Shown here in pieces: positions 13,541 to 25,940 of a stretch of DNA of 64,000 nucleotides. Source of the stretch: Diadema setosum (lineage: Eukaryota > Echinodermata > Echinoidea > Diadematoida > Diadematidae). Every line of letters begins with the position of its first letter. The first letter of the stretch is position 1. The position numbers were made by a program, and so were the translations under genes. The stretch covers positions 30,078,170-30,142,169 of the forward strand of contig CM067064.1 of assembly GCA_033980235.1 (NCBI GenBank). Direction: 5' to 3'. The notes below the pieces were generated by a model. It was given only the letters and a program-made list of their open reading frames with translations, was not told where the DNA came from and searched no databases.

Positions 13541-13642
13541 GTCTCCATCTACCAGCACACCATAGCAGGGCGTGGTGATAAATCAGTCCACTGGAGCTCC
13601 TTTTCCTACCCTTAGCATCCCAGCTCCAACACGGATAACCCT

Positions 13643-13676
<34 letters not shown>

Positions 13677-15462
13677 AATAAACAGGAAAAAAAAGAAAAA
13701 GCAAAACACCTCAGAAACATGTCTGATATACACTACGTGAGTGCCGCTGACAGAAAAGATGCAACACTCGCCTGATAAGCCAGGCTTGTAGCCCATCGTC
13801 GTTGAATCCGGCCATGTTTTATTCATGCTTTGAAGATACTAACGGTTATTTTCCCATGAAATATGACCCTGCTGTTCGGGTGGATTTTTCCCTAGGCTTG
13901 TCAACACACTCACCTGGTGTACATGTATAATGAATAGGAGTTTTGGCAAACCGTTTCTGTGTTTATTCTCCTAGTCTGCAAGAACTGGAGCACTACTTTT
14001 AAAGGTAAAGTTACATGGGGCGGGGGGGGGGGGGGGGGGGCACAAGATAGGTAAGAAACAGCTTGAACTTGTTTCATGTTGAACAAAAGAAGGACAAATT
14101 TTGTATGAAGTAATTCAATGTTGGTTAGTGTATGGTATGTTATTTAAAGTTTGTAATTCTTTTTTCTTTTCTTTTTTGGACAGTTACAGTGTAGTTTGTT
14201 CTCATGGTGGTTTTGCCCAAATGTCCTTTTTGTTGTTGTTGTAAAAGATTTTTGCTGTAGATTTTTCATGGTGCTGTGGGTACCAAAGCAATTAAAACTG
14301 CCATTTGTGGTTATCAATATTATTGTTGATGTTTGAACTTAACTTACCCTTTCTGTGGAACAAGGTGGCAACTGCATTCAAGTAGAAATTTTAATCCTGA
14401 TGGCATTGTATGGTGTAGTTTTGGTAACAAAAGCTTGCCGCAAGAGAAGCTCACCAAGTTTTGCTGTGACTGCATTCTGTGTTTACTTGAAATGAAAAAC
14501 TGCAGTCTGTAATTACTAGAAACGCAAAATCCACAGTTCTAGCCATTGTGTGAAGTAGCTCAGGGACATGCTTAGGAAATGGGAAAAATCGTGTAAAGTT
14601 CCAAATTACACTCAAAAGTAACTGCACATAGTCATGAAATAGATCTTTTGTGATTTACAGGGTAAATTTGTGTAAACTTGAAACTATATCTATATTTTTA
14701 ACAGTGATTTATAAATAGTATGACTGTTCAAGTTATATGGTCATTTTTTTTTTTTCATATCCAGTAAACATTTTTTTTTTTTAGTATGCTGTCATGTGGA
14801 TTTGATAGGAAAGAAATTTGTGAACAATTTTTAGGTTCCTGTGAGTTGTTCATGTGGGATTTCTTTTTTACTTTGTACTGCACATCTGAATGAAGACATG
14901 GCTCTTTTTTTGTACATGAGAGATTTGTTTAAATGGGACTGAACTTCTTTTCAATAGAAGAGCATTTTAAGGATAAAGTACAGGTGTAGACAAGTGTCTA
15001 GTCAGGGCATTTAAGTGTAATGTTTTGAAAACGCTTTCTTTCCGGCGCCGCCGGGGGGAAACTCAACAATAGGGCAAAGAAAATGATCAAACCCTGCATC
15101 ATCCTGAGAGGAAGCAAATCTGATCGTGCCATTATCTTGATGTTGCGTAATTGGATTTTGTTGGTATACAGAATCTTGTCTATAACTTCAAATCTTTAAT
15201 GGAATCCTAAATATGCATCTGATGGACACATGGAGGATATGCACTAGTTTTGCTTCAAGTCCATTCTGTAGTTTTGCTTAAACCCAATTACTACCGTACA
15301 AGTCTGTCATCTATTACCAACTCAAGTCTTGTCTTCGTTATTCAATCCGTGCATTATTTGCATTTGTGTGTATTCTGTTGTATTAAGCTTGTTTCACAAT
15401 AGACTTTATATACCATTCATATTTCACTCAAACTGATATGTTGCATACTCATATATGGATAT
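13541..15462. other. Non-coding DNA with homopolymer runs
   Basis: Holds an A run at about 13647-13674, a G run at about 14022-14040, T runs near 14742-14756 and 14770-14782, and a GC patch CCGGCGCCGCCGG at about 15041-15054. No exon or shared repeat is visible. Confidence 0.4.
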
Positions 15463-15465
15463 ATA

Positions 15466-16141
15466 TGTGACTTGCTACAACAAAAGGATCCTTAAGTGGC
15501 TAACGGCTGAGCCGAGGAAATCGAGTTTGAAGTCACATCATCAAAATTGGTCAAAACAATCGGATTTCTCTTTTTGGCATAATTTTGTAGTCTAATGTTT
15601 TGTCTATCAATAGTATCATCTGCCAAAATTTCAAAGCTAGATGATTGAAGGAAAGGCAAGAAATCAGAGTTTTTCTGGGCCATGAATTTCCGACTTTCAG
15701 CGTAACAGAAACGTGTCCGAAGATTTGGATTTAGCGCCGCAGCTAGACTCTGCCCCTAGCAACGAGGGAGTGATCTTATTGGTCAGTGCAAGGCATCGTG
15801 ATTACTGATTGGTCGTGCGTAGACCGCTGGCGCTAAGCGCGAATGAACATCGCGGCGGTCGCTAGGAGCATGCTTCTATTGTTAAGCGATGAAAACTGTC
15901 TCGCCTCCCGTTGATCATGATAGCGTTGGAAGGAAAACTTTGAAGGCGTTTTTCTCAAAACTCTAATTTCCTCGACCACTTGAAATGCGCAAATAAAATC
16001 ATTGATATCTCCGCAACCGAGTACTTTTATGAGTCTTGCTATATATGAAATTAAAGTAATTGAGTAAGGGAATAATGTCATGCCATTTTCAGAAAATTGT
16101 CCTCCCCCGACTTTAGGATCCTTTTGTTGTAGCGGGTCACA
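15466..16141. mobile_element. TIR element, TGTGAC..GCTACAACAAAAGGATCC family
   Basis: The left end TGTGACTTGCTACAACAAAA is mirrored by the right end, which reads TTTTGTTGTAGCGGGTCACA. The perfect word AAAGGATCCT lies on both arms. The flanks are TATA-like (TATATA before, TATTT after), so the target duplication cannot be fixed. At about 676 bp it has no transposase-like frame. The interior has CpG-richer sequence with ATTGGTCAG and GATTGGTCG, two inverted CCAAT boxes at about 15777-15815. It is probably a MITE, with superfamily undecided. Confidence 0.75.
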
Positions 16142-16144
16142 TAT

Positions 16145-17313
16145 TTTTATCTCTCTTTTTAAAGAAAGGGCAAAGTAGAACATAGCTACACAGTCTTGAA
16201 TGGAGGCTTGGAGAGTAGTACATAGTGTAAAGGGAAAAGGACTTAGGGAGTGTGTATCTTTAAGTACATCAAGACTGCTTTTCAGTGGTCCAATGCCTAG
16301 GGAGTTTTTAGGTGCCGAAGACTACTGAATGAAATTGCATTTCAACCCAGTTAATCAATGTCCATTGAAGAGGGGGAAATTAGATGTATCTAACCACTTA
16401 CCCGAACACGAGCCATGAGGAACATATGGTTGCATGCTGGGACATCAGTAAAGAGCTTTTCTTGGGGGGGGGGGGGGGGAGGGGAGTGATGTTCACAAAA
16501 TGTCACGGCGGTTTGCATTTTCTCATCGATAAATTACTCCACACTCCTGCCGCCCGTAGAAGCTTGCCCAAATGTCCCATCTCACATGCTGAGGCATTGA
16601 ACAGGGTGCCCCTTTTTTTAAGAAGCTGAGAGAAAAATAAACTGTGAAGTGCACAACTCACAGATCACGTACATGTATATTGTAAAATTATAACGCAATT
16701 ACCACGGCGTGATGTCAAGCCAATTCAGATGGCTGAGAGAATTTCCTCATCAACATGTTTACAAATTTGATGTCAATTATCATACTATACTTCCCTGACT
16801 ATCTAAAAGCACACTCAAATATGGTTTTCCTGTTTACATATCTCGATGGGTAGTTGTGTTCAACTAATGATGGGCGTTAATCATTTTGATGAAGTGACCA
16901 AGAAAAATGTTTGGAAAAGTTGAGCTTACATCTTGACTATTAAGTAACAGTGTACAACTCGTACATCTGTACTGCCCATTCTTGGGGTACATGTAATGTG
17001 TCCGAATGCACGTATGTATTCTGTGCGTGAATGCGTGTTGAGAATTGCTTGTTTTACCAACAGATCTTAGAGTTGAAAAGTTTTCTTTTTGCAGTAAGCA
17101 TTCAGCCAGGAGACTCAGTCTGGTGTCTGAATTAGCACATTATAGTAATGTGGTTAAAAACATGTTTCACAAAAGTGATGACAAGCTCTGATATTTTTGA
17201 CATTCATTGAAATTTTCCATCAAATAGTTTGAGGGATATGCACTCTAGCATGTTTTCAAGTATTTGAAGTCTCCTGTGTGTTAGTGCCAACACACTAGAA
17301 ATATTGTAGTGTC
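16145..17313. other. Non-coding DNA, nothing recognised
   Basis: Contains a G run at about 16465-16479 and otherwise ordinary sequence. No exon is supported. Confidence 0.4.
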
Positions 17314-17317
17314 TTAA

Positions 17318-17714
17318 AGGGATGGTATAGTATTCATTGAAGTGAGGATTCAGCCTTTAAGTTTTTGCAAGCTACTTAGAAACCACTTTATGAAATGTTA
17401 ATGAGCGTATAATTCTAAGAGGAATTAAAAGTTCATTCGATGAAAATCAATTTTGAAATGACTGAGATATCCAAAACCAAAGTAAAACAAAGCGATCCTA
17501 ATAAGATATGGGCCCCACCTTTTATTATGATTACTTTGTTTTGGATATCCCTGCCATTTTAAACCCGGTTTTCATCAAATAAACTTTGAATTCCTCTTAG
17601 AATTATGATATGCTCTTTCATATTTCACAGGAAGTTTCTCATTATCTAAAAAAGTTATCATCAAAAAACATTGGAAGCCTGAAGCCTTATCTCAACCGAA
17701 ACTGTACCATCCCT
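17318..17714. mobile_element. TTAA-flanked MITE, AGGGAT family, copy 2
   Basis: This 397-bp element begins AGGGATGGTATAGT and ends ACTGTACCATCCCT, between TTAA at 17314-17317 and 17715-17718. The TIRs match over at least 12 bp. The arms carry TCATTCGATGAAAATCAATT and TTTTCATCAAATAAACTTTG, and the centre reads GGGCCCCACCTTTTATTATG. It is the same family as 10794 and 33149. Confidence 0.85.
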
Positions 17715-17718
17715 TTAA

Positions 17719-20700
17719 AGGTAGGGAATCCCATTTGCATGCCTTAATGAAGAGTTGTATAAATACAGTGGTATGTTGAAGAGAGTATCATTTTAGAAAC
17801 TCCCATAAAGTATTGAAAGTGGAAGGTAACATTTAGTACATTTTTATTGACTGTTAGATTTTGAATTGAATTTTTTTCAGGGCTCACCGTAAATTCCAGT
17901 ATATTACTAGGCTACCTTTGCAGACCCATGCACTGCATGTGTGTCCATCATGTATATTTTGTGAAGAAAGTTCATCAAAACTTACAAACATTTCCATATA
18001 CATTCTTGCCACACACTCTATATGTCATTACATCAGCTCTTATACTTTTAGATTTGTGTTTATAGATAAAAAAAAAATACAGAAGACTGCAACAAAAAGG
18101 CTTAAGTGTGGCTGACACACAGAACTACTGAGTAGTTGAGTTTTGTGCATTATTCAAATTGTAAATAACTGTTGACTTCCAAATTTCTCAGCAGTGGCCT
18201 AAACAAGTCCCCTGAGGTTCATATTTAATGTTTTGCTGCATTTTGGGAGGTCTGTAAAAGGTATCCCCTACCTTTAACTTGGCACAAGAATGAAACTGTG
18301 GAACTCTTCATCATTGTTGGACGTTGGTCACATTTGTAACAATAATTGTATTTGATGCATAAGACTGAATTTTTTGAATGCTGAAGAGTTTATTCGATAA
18401 TTCTTGATTCAAAATTTCTTTTTTTGTTTGTTTCTTATGTTATGCTTGAATCATAAAAGTCATAGCACGACTCCTGCCCCATCCTGTCGGGTTGTTTCTC
18501 AATTCTATGTGCAGCCATACAGTCCATACAGAGGACTGAAGACTAAAATTCTTGTAATATTCAGGTATTGCACGCATCACCAGTGGAGTGAAATTTCCAG
18601 GCATGATGGATTCTTAGAAGCCCTTTCCCTTGTCCTTCTGATAGCTGTTTGCTTGCCGTTGTTGTTGATTTTTTTTATTCCTCCTCTGGCATATGTTGAC
18701 TCTTCCACTGGAATGGACAGCAAACGGCTCATTTCTCTGACATGGCCATACAGCATGAAAGATGCATATGATCATCAGATATATATGGATATGAAGCAGA
18801 AGGACCTAACTCCGTAAATTATGCAGCCGTTTTGAAGAGGATGTGTGGTTGCTGGTCTAGGAATCGCCGTGGAATCAAATTGTGGAAAAAAAAAGTACAA
18901 TTTAAAACTAAAATTTTTGTAGTTAAAATACTGTTTGCTCCAAGATGACAAAGAAGAAGTAATGGAAATATGATGCAAAAAAATAGCAGTAGCTTACAAT
19001 TTATCACACCCATTTGAATATTATTGGGTATATATTCAATTACCTGTAAACTTAGAGTGTACGTAGTTTACATACCCCAGATGTCAATGTGTTAAGTTTG
19101 TAGTAAGCCAGAGGAAAATATTTGCACTGTCGTTTTCATGATTCTAAAGCTCAAAATTGTGACTTGTTTGCTAATAGTTCATAAAAAAGCACAAGTCTGT
19201 AGTGAGATGAATCAAGGCGCTTTGAGACTGCAAACCTCGCCGTTTGATCCTGTTATAACGCCTTTCTGCTTCCCAATGGGCAGTGCTATACATGAGTGGA
19301 TACCACCAGATCCTATCCACACAATCTTTTTCTTCTTTTTCTTTTTCCCCCAGCCAAAACTTCTTTGCCATTAGATAACCCTTCAAAGCCCTCGATAATC
19401 ATATTTGGAAAAAGGGTAGTGGAATAAAAGCTGTGGTGCCGTGATTTTTTCGGTATGAAAGCGGCAGTCGTACATCTCTCTTTTCTTAGCCTGAGAAAAT
19501 TCAAGCGTTTTCCCCTTGTCAAGGGAGCAGGGCACAGTGATCCCTGGCCTTACTGCTATTGTTGGCTGCTAATGTGCCATAGCATTTAATGGGGCAGGAT
19601 GGCTCAGATTGCATTTAACACACACATGCAGGTACACAAATGGAGGGGAAAAGAAAGGAGATTGACTTTCCTGTGAAACTAAATAGCTTCCATGTCAGAG
19701 ATTTTTCAGCATGCTGTTTCCCCAAAAGCCAGGGGTTTTCCATTCCATTCTGTTTTATCTCCTTTAAAAACTTTTGTATTGTTTTCCTTATCATGTCTCA
19801 TTCTACATTGCATCTTTTATCTCTTTTGGAACCCTAGTAAATTTGGGATTTGTTTGGTATTTTTTCTTTTTTAAGTGCAAGAAAGAAATGGCTAGTTTTT
19901 GCCTGAATTAAGTCTTGATTACAAGTCTGTTTCTTCCTGCTGGGACAGAAAAGAAAAATGTGAATGATATTACTAAAACTTGCTGAACATCAAATTGGAT
20001 AAAAGTACATATAAAGAGAATTACATTGTATAAGAATATCAAAATATGCACAAGAAATTGTATGTGTGTGCTAGTGTATGTTATGATATATGGAAAAAAA
20101 TATTTGTATTCTTTTGATAGTTGAAATTTTGTTTATAAGCAGTTGTCATATCAAGGCCTTACTTTGAGCCATGTTGTATAGTTTATATATTCTCCATGAT
20201 ATGATTTTAAAAGGAAAGTGATATTGCGTACATCAATATTCATCATAATGTTTTGCAAATTGAGTAGCTAGGTCAAAATGTACATGATACCATGATGCAT
20301 GATGAGGAACTGCACCCGATTACAAAGTTAACCTGTTCAGATGCACTTACAGTACATGTATCTCATGCAGTCCTCTTCTGGTACTTCAGACACCAAGTGG
20401 GGACCCACCCCAAGGTACAGTGTATATAGAAAGTGAAAAACAAATGGTGATGTAACTGATATATCTCCCTCTCTATCTCTCTCTCTCTATCTCTCTCTTG
20501 ATTACATCCTGAGTGTATGTGTGTATACAGCTGCTTAGACCTTAAAAGCAAATTGGCATTTGAAAGTGTGTAAGCCTAGCGGTACTTTGCACGTTATATG
20601 TGTTTATTGACAGTAGCAGGCTTACCGTATGGGGTTTGTGCGGGGTAATGCGGGGGTAAGAGTTATTTTCAGATATGGTATGCACATATATGTTCAGCTG

Positions 20701-20776
20701 CTCATTTCATTAGACTTCAAGACAAGGCTCGGAAGTGTTCAACAAATACATACACCTACACCATGTACTCGTATTA
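17719..20776. other. Non-coding DNA, no gene seen
   Basis: Three kilobases of AT-rich sequence with no shared repeat. The longest open stretch (about 18404-18817, plus strand) encodes nothing I recognise and lacks convincing splice signals. A T-rich run lies at 19324-19347 and a CT-rich patch at 20464-20500. Confidence 0.4.
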
Positions 20777-21146
20777 TACCCCTTTCATAAACTCAATAAT
20801 GCGGATAATATCCGCAACATTTGGTCGTAAAATCGGAGGGGGGATAGAATAATGCGCATTATTTCGACCCTTCTATTATCCGCATAATAGCAGCGTCGGG
20901 ACCAGATTTTGAGTTTATGAACGCAAACCCAAATAATGCGGATAATTGCCAGGGTGCGGTCAAACGTCACCTGTCTTTCCCGCAGAAGGGGGGTGTGCAG
21001 TCACCATGACGATTATCCGCCTTTTTCAGGACGGGCGCTCGTAAAAATAATGCGGATTACTCTCAGAGTTTGTGAACGCATTTTTTATTGAATTATCCGC
21101 ATTACTCTTATGCGGATAATAGGAGGATGAGTTTATGAAAGGGGTA
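20777..21146. mobile_element. TTA-flanked MITE with ATGCGGATAAT modules
   Basis: The 370-bp element begins TACCCCTTTCATAAACTCA and ends with the exact complement TGAGTTTATGAAAGGGGTA. TTA duplications flank it (20774-20776, 21147-21149). Inside, the word AATAATGCGGATAAT or its complement occurs about seven times, partly as inverted pairs. Internal TGAGTTTATGAACGCA and GAGTTTGTGAACGCA look like duplicated TIR pieces. A 3-bp TTA target is typical of PIF/Harbinger or ISL2EU elements. No protein remnant is seen. Confidence 0.85.
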
Positions 21147-21149
21147 TTA

Positions 21150-22373
21150 GTGAGGTATGTCTCCACTCGTGAGAAATAGTTCATTGACCCTACTTCTGAA
21201 TAATTATGTTTTGATGTCAGGGTTCTCCACTTCCCACGGCTGGAAGTTGGCTTCCGGATGTGTGTCAGCTGTAGGGTATTGTTAGCAGTGAAATATAGTT
21301 CCATAAGTTAGTTAGGACATGGCATTCATTCATAAATTCAATGGCTTAAAAGTGCTGCATTATTGTTTAAATAACCAAGTTATCAAGATGTGCTAGAAAG
21401 CACTTCACAGATGCATGACGTGCCTGCAAAAATGTTATCGCGTTATCAATCAAATGTTTTCTGAAAGGCACTTTGACTGAACAATGGTTCTGTTTTCTTT
21501 CTGAACAGCAGTAGAGAGTTCTCACAGAACACCAAGGATCACAATCCTCCCTAGAGTTACTGTACTCATAAGACCTTAAATTTGATTTGATTTTGTGAAC
21601 AAGAAAATTCATTGCGAGTCAGCTTTTCTATTCCTTCCTTGAATTATATGATGCAAAGATTTACAGAAATATACTGGGTTTATGGGTAGGTAAAAAGAGA
21701 AAAAGGAAAAAAAAAAGTCTTGGCCTTTATTTGCCTATTATGGATTGAGTCATTTTGGGCCCAAACGGTGGTTAATGTCACAATGTCATAAATTACCTGC
21801 AATAAAACGAACTGATTCATAAAAAAAAAAATAGTTGTCAAATTGACAGATAAAAAAAAAATCATTCATGATATAAAGTAAAATGGACCAAACTATGTAC
21901 ATAGAATATTGCAACAAAACTTCTGAGTCACAAAATGAATACTACTCATGTATAATAGCCTTGCACACGTGCAGTTTACCGACCGCCCACAGTCTTACAC
22001 TTCCTCTCGTGTGGAATGTGTACACTCCTGCAATTTCTCAGAACACATCCTTTCACACTTCTGTCGTGGCGGACTGTGTGGTGCGTTGGAGTTCTGTAAC
22101 GCCTGCCCCGAACTTTGAGCCGGTGTCGTTTATTTGTCCAACCCTTCCCTTCCTTCACCTGAATTTGACTATCATGCCACCACGAAGAACTTGTTTGGAT
22201 CAAACTCGACAAGATGAAAGTGAGCAAGGGAGCAGCTGGTGCAAATGCTTTCGAAATTCGATGAAATTCTAGAAGTATTTAGAAAGTGACCGCAATGTCA
22301 GAGTTGCAGAGTTATTTTTACACATGGCATCTTAAAGGACTTTGAAGAAGCCATCTTGGTTACATCACACAAG
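21150..22373. other. Non-coding DNA, nothing recognised
   Basis: Contains A runs at about 21707-21717 and 21821-21831 and a GC-richer patch at 21960-22200. No exon could be supported. Confidence 0.4.
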
Positions 22374-22803
22374 GATCCGTTTATCAACTCACTTCTGGTG
22401 CAGAATTGAGGTTTCCAAACAACTTTCACGAGTTTTGGGTAGTTGATAAACGCCAAGCTGTTTTGAGTATGGGGTTAGAAATGCGAAATGCCGATAAGAG
22501 TGTGATCGCAAACGCTTTTGAGCCAGGAACGCATATCTGTCGAGTTAATAAATGCAAAGTCATTTTGAAATGGGTTTATAGCTCGGACTTGCCCACATCA
22601 ACCACTGCTACCTACACATCTCCACTCCTCAGGTCAATCTGCGCAATGGAGCTGTGCAGTGACAAGACCTCCTAATCGACACGCGTCAGAGTTGTTGAAT
22701 GCAATAACTTGAGAAATGCAACCTGAAAGGCGTTCGCAAACACGTTTTCATAGTGGGTAGTGAAATGCGTTTCAAACATGGGAAAAGTTAATAAATGCAG
22801 TCC
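22374..22803 (+). mobile_element. Dispersed repeat with inverted ATTTATCAACT ends, copy 1
   Basis: Starts GGATCCGTTTATCAACTCAC and ends GTTAATAAATGCAGTCC, so the ends are roughly inverted (CGTTTATCAACT / AGTTAATAAATGCA). It aligns along its length with 49623-50044, sharing GGTTTCCAAACAACTTTCA, TCATTTTGAAATG, TACACATCTC, CTGCGCAATG and TTTCAAACATGGGAAA. Internal words such as GTTGATAAACGC repeat the TIR. No coding capacity is seen and the superfamily is unknown. Confidence 0.75.
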
Positions 22804-23639
22804 AACATTACATATGTGGATTTTCCTCGGATTATGTTTGTCTACAGAATGACTCGACAAAAAGTTACTTTTGTTTTTGTTTTGTTTTTGAAGTCTATAA
22901 ATCAGCTTACTTTGTCATGAAGGATGCATTATTGAGTAATATCCATGATTTCAACTAAAGCGGGGATGTGAAGACATACAAGTTTCTCGTGGTATAAAGA
23001 AATTAAATGATCTGTACACAGAATTAATGTAAAGACACCATGCATGCATTGTCCCAGTCATGTAGACTTCAAGGCTTCTGAACATGCCCGTATGTTTTGG
23101 TGTCAATTCATGTACAAGTTGTAGTTTTGAGAAGCAAATGTAAGTCACCAAATGTGGTTTCATTGTCATGCTGTTTGTTCTTCTTTTGAAAAGAAATGAA
23201 TTTCCTCAAATGGTAGCATTGCTATAGTATTTTGTGAATGTCATTTATGAATAAAAACAACCATGAGTCACACTCAATTTCCCTTCAGCTCTTTTTTTCT
23301 TTTTTTTTTTTGCCTGATGCGAACAAGACATAAACACCCGACAGTAGGCATTTTGTTCTTGGATAAAAAGAGTTCATTCATGAAAAGAGACTTGTTGATT
23401 GTTTCAAAAGTCTGTATGGTGGGTTCTATAGTGTTTTTTTCTTCTGCAGACTCCAAAGAAGAAGAAGAAGCAATCATATAAATTCAGAGGATTTCTGTAA
23501 GATGTTGTCGTATTTCATACATAATACTCTTTTTTTTTTTAAATACCAAAATTAAGGAAATAAGAATTGTGAAGAATATGACATGGTGCTTACCTTTCAG
23601 AAACCATACAGCGAGATATTTTGGCAGCATTAAATTGTC
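22804..23639. other. Non-coding DNA, nothing recognised
   Basis: T-rich patches near 22870 and 23289-23312, and a GAAGAAG patch at 23457-23470. No exon is supported. Confidence 0.35.
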
Positions 23640-24333
23640 ACAAATTGTCACTGGCAATCAATGCATAGAGTGTCGACAAGAATTTTCGATTTTAATTTTG
23701 GGAATCTTGGTTCTCGCGAAATTTGCAAAATTAAGAATGCATGCCAACATTCCTTGTTTTAAGGGCTTTTTACACTTGTATTTCTTAACCCCGGACTTTC
23801 TCTGACCCAGGACTATCGTTAGTCCCGTACCAATTTTTTCAGCTTTTTACACTCGCCAATTAGTCCTGTACTATCTCTTGTCCGGGGCTAAGGAGAAAAC
23901 TGACCTTTTTACACTCGTATTTCTTAGCCCCGGACTTTCCAAACCACATGAATATTCATAATCACGCTGTGTACTGTACACGTACACGCACGCACCGGCA
24001 GCACTTGATTACCTCGTTTCTGATTGGTCAGTGAGGGTCGGACTTCGTCTCCGTCGCTTAGCCCAGGATTATTTTTTCGTTCTGTTTACACTCACTTGCT
24101 TGGCACCGCAATTGCGGTGCTAGCACCGCAATTGCGGTGCTAACCCCTGCTATTTTGCAGGGCCAGATAGTACCGTACTATCGGTGGGGCTAGCCCACTT
24201 TGGCAAAAACGAGTGTAAACAGAAAGTGGGCTAAGGATAGTCCCGTACCAACGGTGGGGCTAAGGCCCCCCCTTAGCCCCACCGATAGTCCGGGGCTAAG
24301 CAAAAATTTACAAGTGTAAAAAGCCCTTTACAG
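23640..24333 (-). mobile_element. GCGAA-family TIR element, partial copy 3, split by a nested insertion
   Basis: The left part (23640-23761) carries TGTCACTGGCAATCAATGCA, the spacer GTGTCGACAAGAATTTTCGA and the arm CTCGCGAAATTTGCAAAATT. It breaks at CCTTGTTTTA. The terminal CAG(TA) resumes at 24331, after the nested element 23762-24327. The distal TIR of this copy is missing, so it was truncated as well as interrupted. Confidence 0.7.
23762..24327. mobile_element. TTA-flanked TIR element nested in older repeat
   Basis: The 566-bp element begins AGGGCTTTTTACACTTGTA and ends with its exact complement TACAAGTGTAAAAAGCCCT. TTA duplications at 23759-23761 and 24328-24330 restore the host repeat's ...GTTTTACAGTA end when collapsed. 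The subterminal unit TTTTTACACTCGTATTTCTTAGCCCCGGAC-like recurs three times at the left (about 23762, 23842 and 23906). The right side has CCACCGATAGTCCGGGGCTAAG inverted to it. The centre has GATTGGTCAG, and 24101-24142 has two abutting palindromes. The target and TIRs suggest PIF/Harbinger. No protein remnant is seen. Confidence 0.85.
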
Positions 24334-25250
24334 TACTTAAACACTTTGTAATCAATATTACTGCTGCATTTCCAGGACTGTAATTCACCTTGATGCCTTT
24401 GCTCTTAGTGAGGGGTTGTGAAGCTTTGAGGTGATTTAGAGGAGATCACGCTTATTTTCGATGGACTTAGGATGCATCGATGCTTTGTTGCTGTCATGTT
24501 CATGGAGAATGATAAAAGGAACATTTTGAACAGGTGTATAAAAAATATTTTGACTTGGGCTCATTCCATGTAAGCTTTTGTGTGGGTTGGAGAAATATCA
24601 AATTTCAATGTGATTGTTGTACGTAGGAGGATTACAATAGAAAATATGACAAACAAGATTCTTTGAAGTGTGGACTCTGCGTTTATATTTTTGCCGTGAT
24701 ATTTATTGAATAGATTTTTAAGGGTGCTTTATGTGCAGTAGTTTTATTGATAGTATTTTGCATTGGTAGGCTGCAGATTTTTGTCCTTTTTGGAAAAATC
24801 TTTAAAGGGGAAGGACTACCTACAAATGTAAGTGCTGGCCTTATTGACTGAATGCAATTTGTCTCTGGCAAACAGTACCATTGATGATTGAGCTGACTCC
24901 AGTGGTCTGGGTATAAAAAGGATGAAGGATTAACATTGACCTGAGGAACAAGGTGTGTGATGTGTGTGCTACATTCTCTCCCCACCTTTTATTCATCTTC
25001 TGACCCATATTCATTCAAAAAGTGGGATAAATATACAGGCTAAGAATGACAAGAATACCCTAGAGGTGACTGCAGTCACAAACTTGCTCTTACGGAAAGG
25101 GTGTGGGGCTGGTGTCAATCGTGTGTCATGCTATTGGAACACAGTTTTTTTTTTAAAGGCCAGACTTCCAATCTGTCTATTCCTCTGCCGTCTGCACAGG
25201 TGGCAGGGGCGTCATATTTCACATTGTCTGTTCGTCTGTCTATGACCATT
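24334..25250. other. Non-coding DNA, nothing recognised
   Basis: Ordinary AT-rich sequence. No exon or shared repeat was seen. Confidence 0.35.
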
Positions 25251-25727
25251 TTTCACACAGGTCAAGAAACATACATGTAATTGCAATGCTGAATTACGAT
25301 TACGATTACAATTAGAATTACACGTATTGTCTGTATACCAACTGAAGAGGGTGCTGCAGATTCTGCAGTTTTAAATTTCAGAGCGAGGAGAGGAGGTGTG
25401 GCTTCTTTCTGAGTTCCCATCAATGACTCTTGAGCAGTAAGGAGCACGGTTTTTCTGTGAAAGTGGTTGAATTATCACCATAAACTCCACCTGATTTGGA
25501 GGTCCATCTGTATACATGACTGTTTCGTTACATGATGCTGGAAAAAACACTGGAAAATTCCTTCTGGGCCGTCATTTGAATTACGATATGAGTTTAATAC
25601 AAATCAGATCACCCTCCATGATTACAGTTTGCATACACAATGCCAAAGTGTGTCATTTGAATCATGATTGTAGTGATACATCACTAGAATCGTGATTCAA
25701 ATTAAGCCACTCTCGGTACGTGTGAAA
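25251..25727 (+). mobile_element. Dispersed repeat with TTTCACAC ends, copy 1
   Basis: The ends are TTTCACAC at 25251 and GTACGTGTGAAA at 25716-25727. It aligns in the same orientation with 51226-51732. Shared words include GATTCTGCAGTTTT, GCTTCTTTC, AGTTCCCATCAA, TCTGTGAAAGTGGTTG-like and GTGATACATCACTAGAATCG-like sequence near the right end. Many ATTACGATTACGATTACAATT-type words form weak inverted repeats. No coding potential is seen. Confidence 0.7.
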
Positions 25728-25940
25728 ACGACCTGTCTCTCTACCTGTCTGTCCACATGCCTTGATCTAGTGGGCCCTATACTGTGCTCTGTTCAGTGAG
25801 TATGGCGTTCACGCTGGGATGCTTTTTTTCGGCCAATTGGCACTGATCTCTGGAAACTAATTGTCAATGAATAGATACTGCCTAATCTTCTTAATCCCTA
25901 TCGTGTTACCAATGTCATCCTGTTTAAACCAAGCCACAGT

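Noticed and set aside
13262..13558. 98-residue minus-strand frame shared with 26016-26216
   Set aside because: Lies in the TIR end of the Harbinger-like element and matches no protein. Its conservation is explained by the repeat.
18404..18817. 137-residue plus-strand frame with hydrophobic stretches
   Set aside because: No family resemblance, no support from splice signals or composition, and AT-rich background.
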